Shown here one piece after another: positions 8,770 to 16,073 of a stretch of DNA of 38,216 nt. Origin of the DNA: Nitrososphaerota archaeon (GTDB lineage: Archaea > Thermoproteota > Nitrososphaeria > Nitrososphaerales > Nitrosopumilaceae); contig JAEFDA010000100.1 in assembly GCA_016126025.1 (NCBI GenBank), forward strand, positions 1 through 38,216. The letters run 5' to 3'. Position 1 is the first letter of the stretch, and every line of letters starts with the position of its first letter. The notes under the pieces are model-generated. The model searched no databases. It was not told the DNA's origin and was given only the letters and a program-made list of their open reading frames with translations. The position numbers were made by a program, and so were the translations under genes.

Positions 8770-8890
8770 GCCCGTGCAGCCTTTCTGGCTCTTCGGGCAG
8801 AAGACCACGCTGCTACATGCGCACCCCGCCGTTCTTGTACATACGGTTCAAAAACGGGGGTCTTCCCCTAGGGGATCTGCCGCCCCGTAT
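8770..8890 (+). ncRNA. Candidate structured noncoding RNA
   Basis: Downstream of the orphan TATA element the sequence folds into GCCCG (8770-8774) paired with CGGGC (8794-8798), enclosing AGCC (8778-8781) paired with GGCT (8787-8790). Further on, ACGGGG and CCCCGT bracket a perfect CCCCTAGGGG palindrome. A GTG-started frame begins at 8774, but its second half is antisense to the gene at 8897-9283 and has no family features, so an RNA is at least as likely. I recognise no known RNA family. Low confidence. Confidence 0.25.
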
Positions 8891-8896
8891 AAGCCG

Positions 8897-9283
8897 TCAG
8901 GCCTGCTCCCCTGTGATATGTGCGCTCAGTATGGCGTTGACCTCGGGCAGCGCGTAGGCAAAGCCCACATGCAGGCAGTCGTCCTCCTCGCAGAGTTGGC
9001 AGTGGAGCTCCCCGTCCTTAACCACGACTTCGGCGATGCGGTTGATCGTGTTGTCCAGTAACACCACCCGACCATCGTCGACGGATACCTTCTTCATCAT
9101 GGGGGCGTGGAGGGACAGCGCCTCATCTTCCCGCATGCGCTCCTCTAGCATATACGAGATATAGCCGGAGAGGCTGCGGACTCCCCTGATGGCAAGGTCG
9201 CTCTTGCTCTTGAGATAGTCGTTGTTGAACCGGTCATAAACGTCCTCTGAGACGGTTATGGATCTAAACCCTTCCTTAGGCAT
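8897..9283 (-). CDS. Possible ribbon-helix-helix protein with C-terminal cysteine cluster
   Basis: The protein has 128 residues. The N-terminus (FRSITVSEDVYDRF, then LSGYISYMLEE) has the strand-helix-helix pattern of RHH DNA-binding proteins. The C-terminal part carries a Cys/His cluster, CQLCEEDDCLHVGFA, that could bind a metal or iron-sulfur cluster. I do not recognise a named family. A 14-bp dyad, AGATT-GTAT-AATCT, lies just upstream of the start and overlaps the probable promoter, which fits autoregulation by a dimeric RHH protein; that is inference. TATA elements occur at about 9318-9327 and within the dyad. Confidence 0.75.
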   Translation of the reverse strand: MPKEGFRSITVSEDVYDRFNNDYLKSKSDLAIRGVRSLSGYISYMLEERMREDEALSLHAPMMKKVSVDDGRVVLLDNTINRIAEVVVKDGELHCQLCEEDDCLHVGFAYALPEVNAILSAHITGEQA

Positions 9284-9295
9284 TATACTTTCACT

Positions 9296-9309
9296 AGATT
9301 GTATAATCT
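9296..9309. promoter_or_regulatory. Dyad upstream of the RHH-like gene, candidate operator
   Basis: AGATT-GTAT-AATCT is a perfect inverted repeat with 5-bp arms, centred about 20 bp upstream of the start at 9283 and containing a TATA-like core. Confidence 0.4.
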
Positions 9310-9452
9310 GGTTGACACATATAAAAACTACTCGATTTCAAAGTACAGGAATGCGGCGTCTGTGATCCGTTCTCCCATACCATCTCTGGAAATACCGGAC
9401 CGCGCTGATCCCCCCACCTAGGACGTTCAACAGGGTTAAATTACGCGCGGAT

Positions 9453-10259
9453 GTGGGCGTCCACGTGTCCGACGATGTGGAGTTCCCAGAACCCGGCGAG
9501 ATAGTGCTGGCGACGGTGGTCAAGATCATAGACCAGGGGGCCTACGTCACGCTGGACGAGTACGACGGGCTGCAGGGATTCCTGCACACCCAGGAGATCG
9601 CACCCGGCTGGATCAAGGCGATAAACCGCTACGTCAAGAGGGGAGAGAAGAAGGTGCTCCGGGTCAAGAAGGTCAACCCGGCCCGGGGGGACATCGACCT
9701 GTCGCTGAAACAGGTCTCTGGTGACCAGCGCAAGAAGAAGCTCCGGGAGGTGAAGCGGTTCGAGAAGGGCCAGACCCTCCTGGCCGGCGTAGCCGAGAAG
9801 GGCTCGCTGACCGAGGGGGAGGTCCGGGACCTGGAGAACGCCCTGTACGAGAGGTTCGACTCGGTGTATGATGCGTTCCTGAGCGTGGCGCGCGGGGGCG
9901 CCGACCTGCTGGAGAAGGCCGGCATCCCTCCCAAGACGCTGGATGCGGTAAGGTATGTCTGCTCTAGGATAAAGCTGCCCACCGTGGAGATCCGGGGGGT
10001 GGTGGAGATGACCTGCCAGCGCCCCGACGGGGTGGAGCGCATCCGGGATATACTGACCGGGCTGGATGCACGGTACTCCGGCAGCAGCGTGACGTATCTG
10101 GGAGCCCCCCGGTACCGCGTCGCGATAACGGCCGGCGACTTCAAGTCCGCCGAGAAGACCCTCAAACCCATGGTGGCCGAGATCCAAAAGGGCGTACTGG
10201 GCGCCGGCGGAACGTTCTCGTTCCAGCGCGAGGAGTCCAGGAAGAGCCGGGAGGACTAG
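9453..10259 (+). CDS. eif2a: Translation initiation factor 2, alpha subunit
   Basis: The protein has 268 residues, the archaeal aIF2 alpha length. An N-terminal S1/OB domain spans residues 10-90 and includes GEIVLATVVKIIDQGAYVTL and the RGDIDLSLKQV end. A helical middle domain follows and the C-terminal alpha-beta domain that binds the gamma subunit carries ITAGDFKSAEKTLKPM. It forms the aIF2 trimer that delivers initiator Met-tRNA; the gamma subunit is also in this window. The start may be GTG 9453 or GTG 9465; a TTAAATTA element at 9436-9443 favours 9465 for a leaderless message. Nop10 follows directly after the stop, a common archaeal pairing. Confidence 0.93.
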   Translation: MGVHVSDDVEFPEPGEIVLATVVKIIDQGAYVTLDEYDGLQGFLHTQEIAPGWIKAINRYVKRGEKKVLRVKKVNPARGDIDLSLKQVSGDQRKKKLREVKRFEKGQTLLAGVAEKGSLTEGEVRDLENALYERFDSVYDAFLSVARGGADLLEKAGIPPKTLDAVRYVCSRIKLPTVEIRGVVEMTCQRPDGVERIRDILTGLDARYSGSSVTYLGAPRYRVAITAGDFKSAEKTLKPMVAEIQKGVLGAGGTFSFQREESRKSRED

Positions 10260-10424
10260 GTGAGGTTCCAGCTGCGGCGGTGCTCGGCGTGCCGCGCCTA
10301 CACGATGCGGGAGGCCTGCCCGAGCTGCGGGGCGGATGCCACGCTGGCGCACCCGGCCCGCTTCTCGCCTGATGACAAGTACGCCCGGTATAGGCTGGCA
10401 TCCAGATACCAGAAGCCGGACTAG
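10260..10424 (+). CDS. nop10: H/ACA ribonucleoprotein subunit Nop10
   Basis: This 54-residue protein begins with a GTG that directly follows the aIF2 alpha stop. It carries a zinc ribbon with CSAC near the start and CPSC ten residues later, followed by HPARFSPDDKYARYR, the invariant Nop10 segment that contacts Cbf5. It is part of the H/ACA RNP that guides pseudouridylation of rRNA. Length and motifs match archaeal Nop10 fully, and the aIF2 alpha-Nop10 order is widely conserved in archaea. Confidence 0.92.
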   Translation: MRFQLRRCSACRAYTMREACPSCGADATLAHPARFSPDDKYARYRLASRYQKPD

Positions 10425-10445
10425 GTTGGGCCGTGCGCGGGCGCC

Positions 10446-12548
10446 TCAGCCGGACGGCGTGTACGAGTCGTTGACCTCGTAGATGAATATACCGAACACG
10501 ATCTGCTCGGTGTCGTCCTCGAAGCTGGGCGAGGCGTACGCCAGCCTGAGCGGCCCTGAGCCGTCGGCGGGATACTTGATATCTTTGGCGTAGACGGGTA
10601 TGGTCCCCGGTATATACTCGGTGAACTGGGCGTTGGTGTTGGGTTCCAGGTATATGATGGGCGTGAACGGCATCATCTTGCCCAGTATGGTGTTGTCCCA
10701 GAAGTGGTCGGTTCCGCTGATGCCGTCGGGGAGCGTGTACCTGGAGACGTCCTCGCCGGCTATCCTCATGAACCACTGCTTCTTGGACTCGTCGCCCCCG
10801 CCGCCCAGCACGTACACGGGCTCGGCACCGGTGAACAGCCTTTCGCCCATCACGAATATCATGATGTAGTCGGCGTGCAGGTCCTGCAGCCGGGTGTACG
10901 CATCGTCGGGCGCGCTCAGGAACATGACCGCTATGTCCCTTATGCGCTCGCTGTCGGTGGTGGCGTTGTCCGCTATGCTGGCCCGCTCCCCCAGAGTCTG
11001 GGTCCAGTAGCCGTAGTCCCACCAGGATGCCACCACCGCGTCGGGCGGCGTGCTGGTCCGGATCCATTCATAGGCGTCCAGCCAGTCGTCGGTCACCGTG
11101 TCGTACATGCTGGCGCCGTTCAGTATGCTGGGCGGCCCCCGGGTGGCATGGATGGTGTTGTTGTCTGGTACCACCAGGGGCATGACCAGCAGTATGGCGA
11201 TGCCGGCCACCATCCCCGCCCGAACAGGAACGGGGGCCCGGGACTTGGAGCGGTCGGTCATCAGCCGCCGGGCCAGTACGGATATGCCCAGTGATGAGAG
11301 CATTATGACGGCCACCGACCCGAAGACCTCCAGCCGTATGAAGGAGGAGCTGATGTACACGCCGAACATGCCCGCTATGAGGGCGAAGGCCAACATCTCG
11401 GGCCTGATGCGGTGGAACTCGCCGGCCCGCCGGTCCAGCAGTAGCCACACCCCGATCCCGGCGAATATCATCAGTATCGAGTGGAACAGGAACGACTGCT
11501 GTATGGTGACAGACTGATGCTCGGACACGGACTCGGTCAGGGCGTTGGTGGCCGTCAGGAACGGGTTTACCGCGTTGAGGTACCGGGAGCTGGGGGTGGA
11601 GACTAGGCCCGTCTCGGAGGCGGCAGCGACGGCCCCTATCCCCCCCACCATGATGCCTATGAGCAGCAGGGCGCAGTTGCGGCGCGCCCGCGCCTCGCCA
11701 CCCATGCGGCGGACCGCATGACAGGCCACCAGGAAGATGGTGGGGCCTATTATGGCCACTCCGCCCAAGCCCAGTACGAAGTCGGTGCCTGGCCGCTCGA
11801 AGAGCAGGCTGGTGGAGAGGAGTGATATGGAAAACAGCGGCACGGCCCACAGCAGGAACGAGTGGTCCCGGCGCAGGAACGGCAGACACATTATGAAGAT
11901 GCCCACCGGCAGTATGAAGAACTGCGAGCCGCCCCACGCCGACAGCGAGAACGAGATGATGAGGCCCCCAGCGAAGAGCTTGGCGGCGGCCACCGGTCTG
12001 CTCCCGGACTTGAGGCCGCTCAGGAGCAGGTACGTCCCCAGCAGGCCGTAGAACAGCCCCAGCGGCTCGGACTTGAACCACCCGGCCATGCCCCGGAGTA
12101 TTATGGGCAGGGAGACGGCCATCAGCATGGCCGATATCAGGCCCGCGGTGGTCCCCCCGATGACCCGCACCAGGGCGAACATCACTATGACGGCCAGGGA
12201 CCCTATGACGACGGGAAACATTATGGTAAAGTCGTACAGGGTGGAGCCGCCGCCGAAGAGCAGGTAGGAGGCCGCGGCGGTCTGGTGGAGTATGACCTGG
12301 GAGTTGGACGAGACGTCCCTCCCGTCGGGGTACCAGCTGAGGTCGTCGTCCCAGGCGTAGTACGCTTCCATCCCGTTCTCCACCAGATACTCGGTGGCGC
12401 GGTAGTTGAAGTATGGGTCGAACTCGTGCAGCTCAAAGCCGTACTCCAATGGCTGGGACCTAGCTATGAAGGCGGTGGAGAAGGCCAGGGCCAGTATCCC
12501 TATTATGATGAGGTGGCGGGTCTGGAGCGTGGGGCGTGGCACGGGCAA
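10446..12548 (-). CDS. aglB: Oligosaccharyltransferase AglB/STT3
   Basis: The protein has 700 residues. About eleven to thirteen membrane helices occupy the first 450 residues, with the acidic FELHEFDPYFNYR motif (the first DXD-type site) near residue 38. The soluble C-terminal domain begins with DAVVASWWDYGYWTQTLG, containing the WWDYG signature that binds the sequon. It transfers a lipid-linked glycan to Asn-X-Ser/Thr of secreted proteins such as the S-layer. TTG at 12548 or GTG at 12542 can start it; a TATA element at 12565-12574 on this strand favours 12542. A PglB/DK-type motif of the C-terminal domain was not checked in detail. Confidence 0.94.
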   Translation of the reverse strand: MPVPRPTLQTRHLIIIGILALAFSTAFIARSQPLEYGFELHEFDPYFNYRATEYLVENGMEAYYAWDDDLSWYPDGRDVSSNSQVILHQTAAASYLLFGGGSTLYDFTIMFPVVIGSLAVIVMFALVRVIGGTTAGLISAMLMAVSLPIILRGMAGWFKSEPLGLFYGLLGTYLLLSGLKSGSRPVAAAKLFAGGLIISFSLSAWGGSQFFILPVGIFIMCLPFLRRDHSFLLWAVPLFSISLLSTSLLFERPGTDFVLGLGGVAIIGPTIFLVACHAVRRMGGEARARRNCALLLIGIMVGGIGAVAAASETGLVSTPSSRYLNAVNPFLTATNALTESVSEHQSVTIQQSFLFHSILMIFAGIGVWLLLDRRAGEFHRIRPEMLAFALIAGMFGVYISSSFIRLEVFGSVAVIMLSSLGISVLARRLMTDRSKSRAPVPVRAGMVAGIAILLVMPLVVPDNNTIHATRGPPSILNGASMYDTVTDDWLDAYEWIRTSTPPDAVVASWWDYGYWTQTLGERASIADNATTDSERIRDIAVMFLSAPDDAYTRLQDLHADYIMIFVMGERLFTGAEPVYVLGGGGDESKKQWFMRIAGEDVSRYTLPDGISGTDHFWDNTILGKMMPFTPIIYLEPNTNAQFTEYIPGTIPVYAKDIKYPADGSGPLRLAYASPSFEDDTEQIVFGIFIYEVNDSYTPSG

Positions 12549-12671
12549 GGTGAACGGCGCCCACCTTATTACTATTTGGCGGCTCGGGCGCCGCTATGGC
12601 CATGTCCCCGGACGCCCAAGGGGCGGGCAGTTGAGGATAACTGCACGCAGATGTATGCAGATATGAAGTGG

Positions 12672-12692
12672 CCCGGCGGGAGGCCCGCCGGG
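12672..12692. terminator. Strong GC hairpin, terminator-like
   Basis: CCCGGCGGG and CCCGCCGGG form a perfect 9-bp stem with a 3-base loop between aglB and the tRNA. There is no uridine tract after it on either strand, so a terminator role is only possible; it could also be an insulator or part of an RNA. Confidence 0.35.
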
Positions 12693-12722
12693 TTGGGGTT
12701 GATAAGGCCCCTGCGTAATTGG

Positions 12723-12731
12723 CATTATATG
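12723..12731 (+). promoter_or_regulatory. TATA box of the tRNA gene
   Basis: CATTATATG is centred 30 bp upstream of the predicted tRNA 5' end at 12757. A second AT-rich element, GATATAAC, lies at 12746-12753 but is too close. Confidence 0.45.
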
Positions 12732-12756
12732 TGGGGCGCCGCTCCGATATAACTGC

Positions 12757-12841
12757 GCCGGGGATTGCGTAATTGGCTTGCGCAGCGGGCTGATAACCCG
12801 CCGTCCGTGAGGATATGCGGGTTCAATTCCCGTCCCCGGCG
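12757..12841 (+). tRNA. tRNA with GAU anticodon and unusual cloverleaf
   Basis: The anticodon stem is GCGGG/CCCGC (12785-12789, 12797-12801) around the loop CUGAUAA, giving anticodon GAU (Ile). The T-loop UUCAAUU is at 12822-12828. The best fold has an 8-bp acceptor (12757-12764 with 12833-12840) and a 4-bp T-stem, because only then does U fall at position 8 with A14, G18, G19 and A26 in place; a 7/5 fold needs A at position 8 and a G-U pair in the T-stem. The variable region is about 16 bases and can form a 4-bp hairpin with a GUGA loop, as in class II tRNAs. The discriminator is G. No CCA is encoded. The body looks serine-like while the anticodon is isoleucine, so identity is uncertain. Confidence 0.7.
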
Positions 12842-12859
12842 CTACCAAATAACCGGACT

Positions 12860-12915
12860 GGGAAGTTAACGAGGGATGGGAACCCTTGGGAAAACGAGGG
12901 ATGGTTGGGAAGTTA
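12860..12915. repeat. Short repeat cluster downstream of the tRNA
   Basis: GGGAAGTTA occurs at 12860-12868 and 12907-12915, and AACGAGGGATGG at 12868-12879 and 12893-12904, so two units are repeated within 56 bases. They overlap the 3' end of the small basic-protein frame on the other strand. Confidence 0.5.
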
Positions 12916-13105
12916 GGGGGATGGCGACTATCGCCACACTGGAATTCACTAGTGCTGGTCGGGTGGGTGAACATAGCGCCAGCCCTCGGCCCGGCGGCCC
13001 CTGCCGTACTGGGGCCAGTTGATCCGAGGCCGTTCCTCTTGTCGGCCGGTTGTTCTTGCTTCTGGGGCGGTTGGGGTTGTGCTTCTTTCCCGCCTTCTTG
13101 CTCAT
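12866..13105 (-). CDS. Small basic hypothetical protein
   Basis: The frame has 79 codons and starts MSKKAGKKHNPNRPRSKNN, a lysine/arginine-rich N-terminus like small nucleic-acid-binding proteins. I do not recognise the family. Support for a real gene is the TATA element TATTTA at 13131-13136 on this strand, 28 bp upstream of the ATG, which matches the leaderless pattern of the window. The C-terminal third crosses the short repeat cluster near the tRNA and looks less protein-like, so the end may be wrong or the gene may be frameshifted. Confidence 0.45.
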   Translation of the reverse strand: MSKKAGKKHNPNRPRSKNNRPTRGTASDQLAPVRQGPPGRGLALCSPTRPALVNSSVAIVAIPLTSQPSLVFPRVPIPR

Positions 13106-13232
13106 TGTCCGGGGCCGCGATCGGTCGATCTAAATACCATTTGGTCCCCGGCGGGTCTCGGCGGCGGGTGCGGGTCCGGTTCCTGCGCTTTATGTCGCAG
13201 ATTTTTGGACAAGGCCGCGGTTCGCTGCGTGT

Positions 13233-13679
13233 TCAGGGCGCGTAGGTGCCCGTGAGGGTGGCCTCGGCCAGTACGTGGCCTCTGATGGCCGACTCCAGCT
13301 TCTTCTTGGGCGAGCCCTCCTTCAGGTTCAGAGCGGTGTCCAGAGCGTACAGCTTGAATACGTAGGTGTGCCGCTTGTCGGGGGGCGCCGGTCCCCCGTA
13401 CCCGGTCTCCCCAAAGTCGGTCTTGCCCTGTACGGCTCCCTCCGGCACGGCGCCCTCGGGTATCTTGGTGGTGGACGGGTCCACGTTCCAGAGGAGCCAG
13501 TGCACCCACACCTTGCCGGCGGGGGCCATGGCGTCGGGGTCGTCCATTATGAGGGCCAGCGACCTAGTCCCCTCGGGAACCTTGGATATGGCCAGCGGCG
13601 GGCTTACATTCCTCTTCTTGTAGCCGTGTCTGGAGGGTATCTCTGAACCACTTCTGAACGAGCCCGACTGCAGCTTCAT
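13233..13679 (-). CDS. PEBP-family (Raf kinase inhibitor-like, YbhB/YbcL) protein
   Basis: The protein has 148 residues, standard for the bacterial/archaeal PEBP branch. It shows LALIMDDPDAMAPAGKVWVHWLLWN, containing the DPDxP-like and xHW motifs of the anion-binding pocket, and later KRHTYVFKLYALD, the second family signature. No signal peptide is seen, so it is cytoplasmic. The precise function of archaeal PEBP proteins is not established. A GTTTAAC element at 13704-13710 on this strand is 28 bp upstream of the ATG. The gene is single, with no operon partner. Confidence 0.92.
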   Translation of the reverse strand: MKLQSGSFRSGSEIPSRHGYKKRNVSPPLAISKVPEGTRSLALIMDDPDAMAPAGKVWVHWLLWNVDPSTTKIPEGAVPEGAVQGKTDFGETGYGGPAPPDKRHTYVFKLYALDTALNLKEGSPKKKLESAIRGHVLAEATLTGTYAP

Positions 13680-13803
13680 GGGAGCGGATATCAGGCGTCA
13701 TATGTTAAACCTTTCTGCGGCGTTTAGGCCCAGCGTGATGCCAGAGGACACCTGGGAAAGGTTTTGTGGCGATGTTCTTGTAGTTTTTGCAGACACCTAG
13801 GTC

Positions 13804-14203
13804 ATGATCCGGTCGTGCGGGGCGTCAAATCATGCAGATCATGCCTTAGTGTCCGCCGAGACGACCATGCTTATCGCAACGCGGCAGCCGGTCGGAACGG
13901 CCAACCACATCACCGCATACGCGGATGCGCTCCTGTATGACACATGCGGGCGCAGCACCTCCCCGTACAGCGCCGCGTACGACTCTGGCTGCTGGGAACC
14001 ACTATACTACAGACTGGATCCGCGGAGACCGATGACTTGGGGCCATATCTCTGGTGGCCGAGCGCATGATCGGCGCCTCCGGCTCACCCCGGCCCATAGC
14101 CGAGGGAGATCTTGTTCATGCCTCATATGCGGTCATGCAGATCAACGGGGAATGGGTGCAGGATGCCACGTATGACCCCATAACCAGGTCCATTGTGCGT
14201 TAA
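13804..14203 (+). pseudogene. Frameshifted transglutaminase-like protein fragment
   Basis: Pieces in different frames resemble the end of a transglutaminase-like cysteine-protease-fold domain. The first frame contains ITAYADALLYDTCG (like the motif around the catalytic Cys region, but without the expected Cys). Another frame, 14066-14203, reads GDLVHASYAVMQINGEWV then QDATYDPITR, close to the usual HAWAEVYxxGEWVxxDPT segment with its catalytic His and Asp. An in-frame TAG at 13798 separates a possible upstream piece (MPEDTWERFCGDV). Frame changes near 14020-14060 break it. Assignment rests on motif resemblance only. Confidence 0.45.
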
Positions 14204-14381
14204 TTTTGCATTTTTTATTAGCGTACCGCGCGGCCAGATGCCCCGCCATGCGGCAGTGGCCGCCACCCGCCCCCGCATACGCACCGGCGGGTGGCACATC
14301 TCCGGATCAGTCGCTTGCCGCACTTTGGACGACTCACGTCCTTTTACCCGGTTTTCAAAAGGGTTCGCGTAAAGTCGGGGT
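14204..14381. other. Gap with a strong inverted repeat
   Basis: GCCACCCGCC (14262-14271) and GGCGGGTGGC (14286-14295) form a perfect 10-bp stem with a 14-base loop. A T-rich run TTTTGCATTTTTTATTA lies just before it at 14205-14221, which could serve as terminator for leftward transcription from aIF2 gamma and the PIN gene. No coding sequence is convincing here. Confidence 0.35.
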
Positions 14382-14801
14382 TTACCGCCGTGCCCGGCGC
14401 CGCGCCCCCGAACTGCTGCGCCCGGACGGCGGCTCCAGCACCATGTTGTCGTCGTGGAGAGACACGACGCCCCCACCGGCGGCCTTGATCTCCTTCTTCA
14501 GACTGGTGTCGGTGGTGGCCACCGTGCCGCCATGCTCCCTGATATGGTCCAGTATGGCCCGGTCCGCGTAGTCGCCTTCTGGTATTATGCGCCGCATCGC
14601 CCCCGCCAGTCCCAGGGCCTTTCCGGCCTCGTGCCCCTTGGCCGCGTCCGTGGCCAGCCTCTCCAGCTCCCGCAGTACGGCCCCGGGCACCACGTACGAC
14701 ACGTTGCCTAGGTCAAATGTATCCAGGTTGCGTATGCGCTCCGACGCCATGCGCATCAGGAACCCGGTGTCGCATATTATGTCAGGCAACCGCGCCGGCA
14801 C
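14382..14801 (-). CDS. PIN-domain ribonuclease (FCF1/VapC-like)
   Basis: The protein has up to 139 residues. DIICDTGFLMR places the first catalytic Asp, LRELERLATD the conserved Glu, and PEGDYADRAILDHIREHGGTVATTDTSLKKEIKAAG the later acids, as in PIN nucleases of the FCF1/UTP24 type. The start may be ATG 14801 or TTG 14789, overlapping the aIF2 gamma stop by 20 or 8 bp, so the two genes are co-translated. PIN genes next to aIF2 gamma and S6e are common in archaea, which suggests a role in ribosome or RNA maturation rather than a toxin; no antitoxin is present. The last 15 residues are low-complexity basic. Confidence 0.85.
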   Translation of the reverse strand: MPARLPDIICDTGFLMRMASERIRNLDTFDLGNVSYVVPGAVLRELERLATDAAKGHEAGKALGLAGAMRRIIPEGDYADRAILDHIREHGGTVATTDTSLKKEIKAAGGGVVSLHDDNMVLEPPSGRSSSGARRRARR

Positions 14802-16038
14802 CGATGAGCCGCCACCTGTCCGATATGCGGCGGCTGATGGCCACGTTCCCGTCGCTGAATATGCAGGCCGGCCTCCTGAGGTCCAGGCGGACCCTCTCCC
14901 CCCTTATGCGGGAGACCTTGCCCAGCACCGGGGCGGTTCCTATGTTGAGGCGGAGCATCTCGCCGCCGGTTATGGGGGTGACCTTCACGTCGCTTACGGC
15001 CCCCACCGCCGAGTCAAACAGGCTCACGTCCATCTCCAGCGCGGAGACGTTCTCGGGGAGCGTGTCCGGCTTCCCTATTACGGAGCCTATGAGGGAGTCG
15101 CTGTGGGTCATCGCCGGGTCCAGCTTGGTACCGATGGCCACCAGCCCGCCCGGCTTTACCCGCTCCACCATGCCGGCGCCCGTTCCCAGCGAGACTATCT
15201 CGGTGTGGATCGGCTCGTACCCCCTCTTCCGGGAGAGGCCGGGCTTGATCTCTATCTCGTCGCCTACCTCGAAGGCGCCCTGGGTAAGGCTCCCTCCGAT
15301 CACTCCCCCCCGTATGTCGCCTATGGGCGTGCCCGGTTTGTTCACGTCGAACGAGCGCAGGACATGCATGACCGCGTTGCGGGACTCGTCTCGCTGGGGC
15401 GTCGTTATGGTGGATTCAATGGCGGATATGAGCGCGTCCATGTTCAGGCCAGACTGGGCCGAGACCGGTACCACCGGGGAGGGTTCGGCGGCGGTCCCCT
15501 TCACGAACCGCCTGATGTCGGCGTGGTTGGACATGGCATCCTCGTACCTGACCAGATCCACCTTGTTCTGCAGTATGACGATCTGCTTTATGTTGAGTGT
15601 CTGCAGGGCCAGCAGGTGCTCCTTGGTCTGCGGCCGGGGCACTTTCTCGTTGGCTGCCACCAGCAGGAGGGCGCCGTCCATCAGGGCGGAGCCCGAGAGC
15701 ATGTTGGCCATCAGGCTCTCGTGGCCGGGGCTGTCCACAAAGCTGACCACCCGGGAGAGCTCGCTCTGGTCGCCGCAGCCGGGGCACTCAGGCTGGGTGG
15801 AGTACCCCAAGGGGTCCTCGCAGGACTCACACCTGTAGAAGGCCGCGTCCGAGTACCCTATGCGTATGGTGATGCCCCGCTTCAATTCCTGGCTGTGGAC
15901 ACTGGTCCAGGCGCCGGTCAGCGACTGTATCAGGGTTGTCTTGCCGTGGTCTACGTGGCCGGCCGTCCCTATGTTGACGCAGGGCTGATGCCCGTACTTG
16001 TCTATGTACCACTCCGGGAGGGTCTCGCGCCAATGCAT
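14782..16038 (-). CDS. eif2g: Translation initiation factor 2, gamma subunit
   Basis: The protein has 418 residues and is a GTPase of the EF-Tu family. G1 is GTAGHVDHGKTTL, the switch 1 region is ELKRGITIRIGYSD, G3 is FVDSPGHE, G4 is QNKVDLV, and G5 is PVSAQSGLN. A zinc ribbon with CESCEDP and CPGCGD lies between G2 and G3, as in archaeal and eukaryotic IF2 gamma. Domains II and III follow. It binds initiator Met-tRNA and GTP. A CTAAATTAAC element at 16064-16073, squeezed between this gene and S6e, gives a leaderless ATG at 16038, so it has its own promoter although it lies 36 bp after S6e. Confidence 0.95.
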   Translation of the reverse strand: MHWRETLPEWYIDKYGHQPCVNIGTAGHVDHGKTTLIQSLTGAWTSVHSQELKRGITIRIGYSDAAFYRCESCEDPLGYSTQPECPGCGDQSELSRVVSFVDSPGHESLMANMLSGSALMDGALLLVAANEKVPRPQTKEHLLALQTLNIKQIVILQNKVDLVRYEDAMSNHADIRRFVKGTAAEPSPVVPVSAQSGLNMDALISAIESTITTPQRDESRNAVMHVLRSFDVNKPGTPIGDIRGGVIGGSLTQGAFEVGDEIEIKPGLSRKRGYEPIHTEIVSLGTGAGMVERVKPGGLVAIGTKLDPAMTHSDSLIGSVIGKPDTLPENVSALEMDVSLFDSAVGAVSDVKVTPITGGEMLRLNIGTAPVLGKVSRIRGERVRLDLRRPACIFSDGNVAISRRISDRWRLIGAGAVA

Positions 16039-16063
16039 GTATTTTCTGACTGCCCTCCGTATG

Positions 16064-16073
16064 CTAAATTAAC
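16064..16073 (-). promoter_or_regulatory. TATA box of aIF2 gamma
   Basis: GTTAATTTAG on the minus strand, about 30 bp upstream of the ATG at 16038 and directly after the S6e stop. Confidence 0.5.

Noticed and set aside
8774..9061. GTG-started frame after the orphan TATA element
   Set aside because: Second half is antisense to the RHH-like gene and no motif is present; a noncoding RNA explains the hairpins better.
14382..14801. PIN protein as a VapC toxin
   Set aside because: No antitoxin gene is adjacent and it is coupled to aIF2 gamma in a conserved ribosomal cluster, which fits RNA maturation better.
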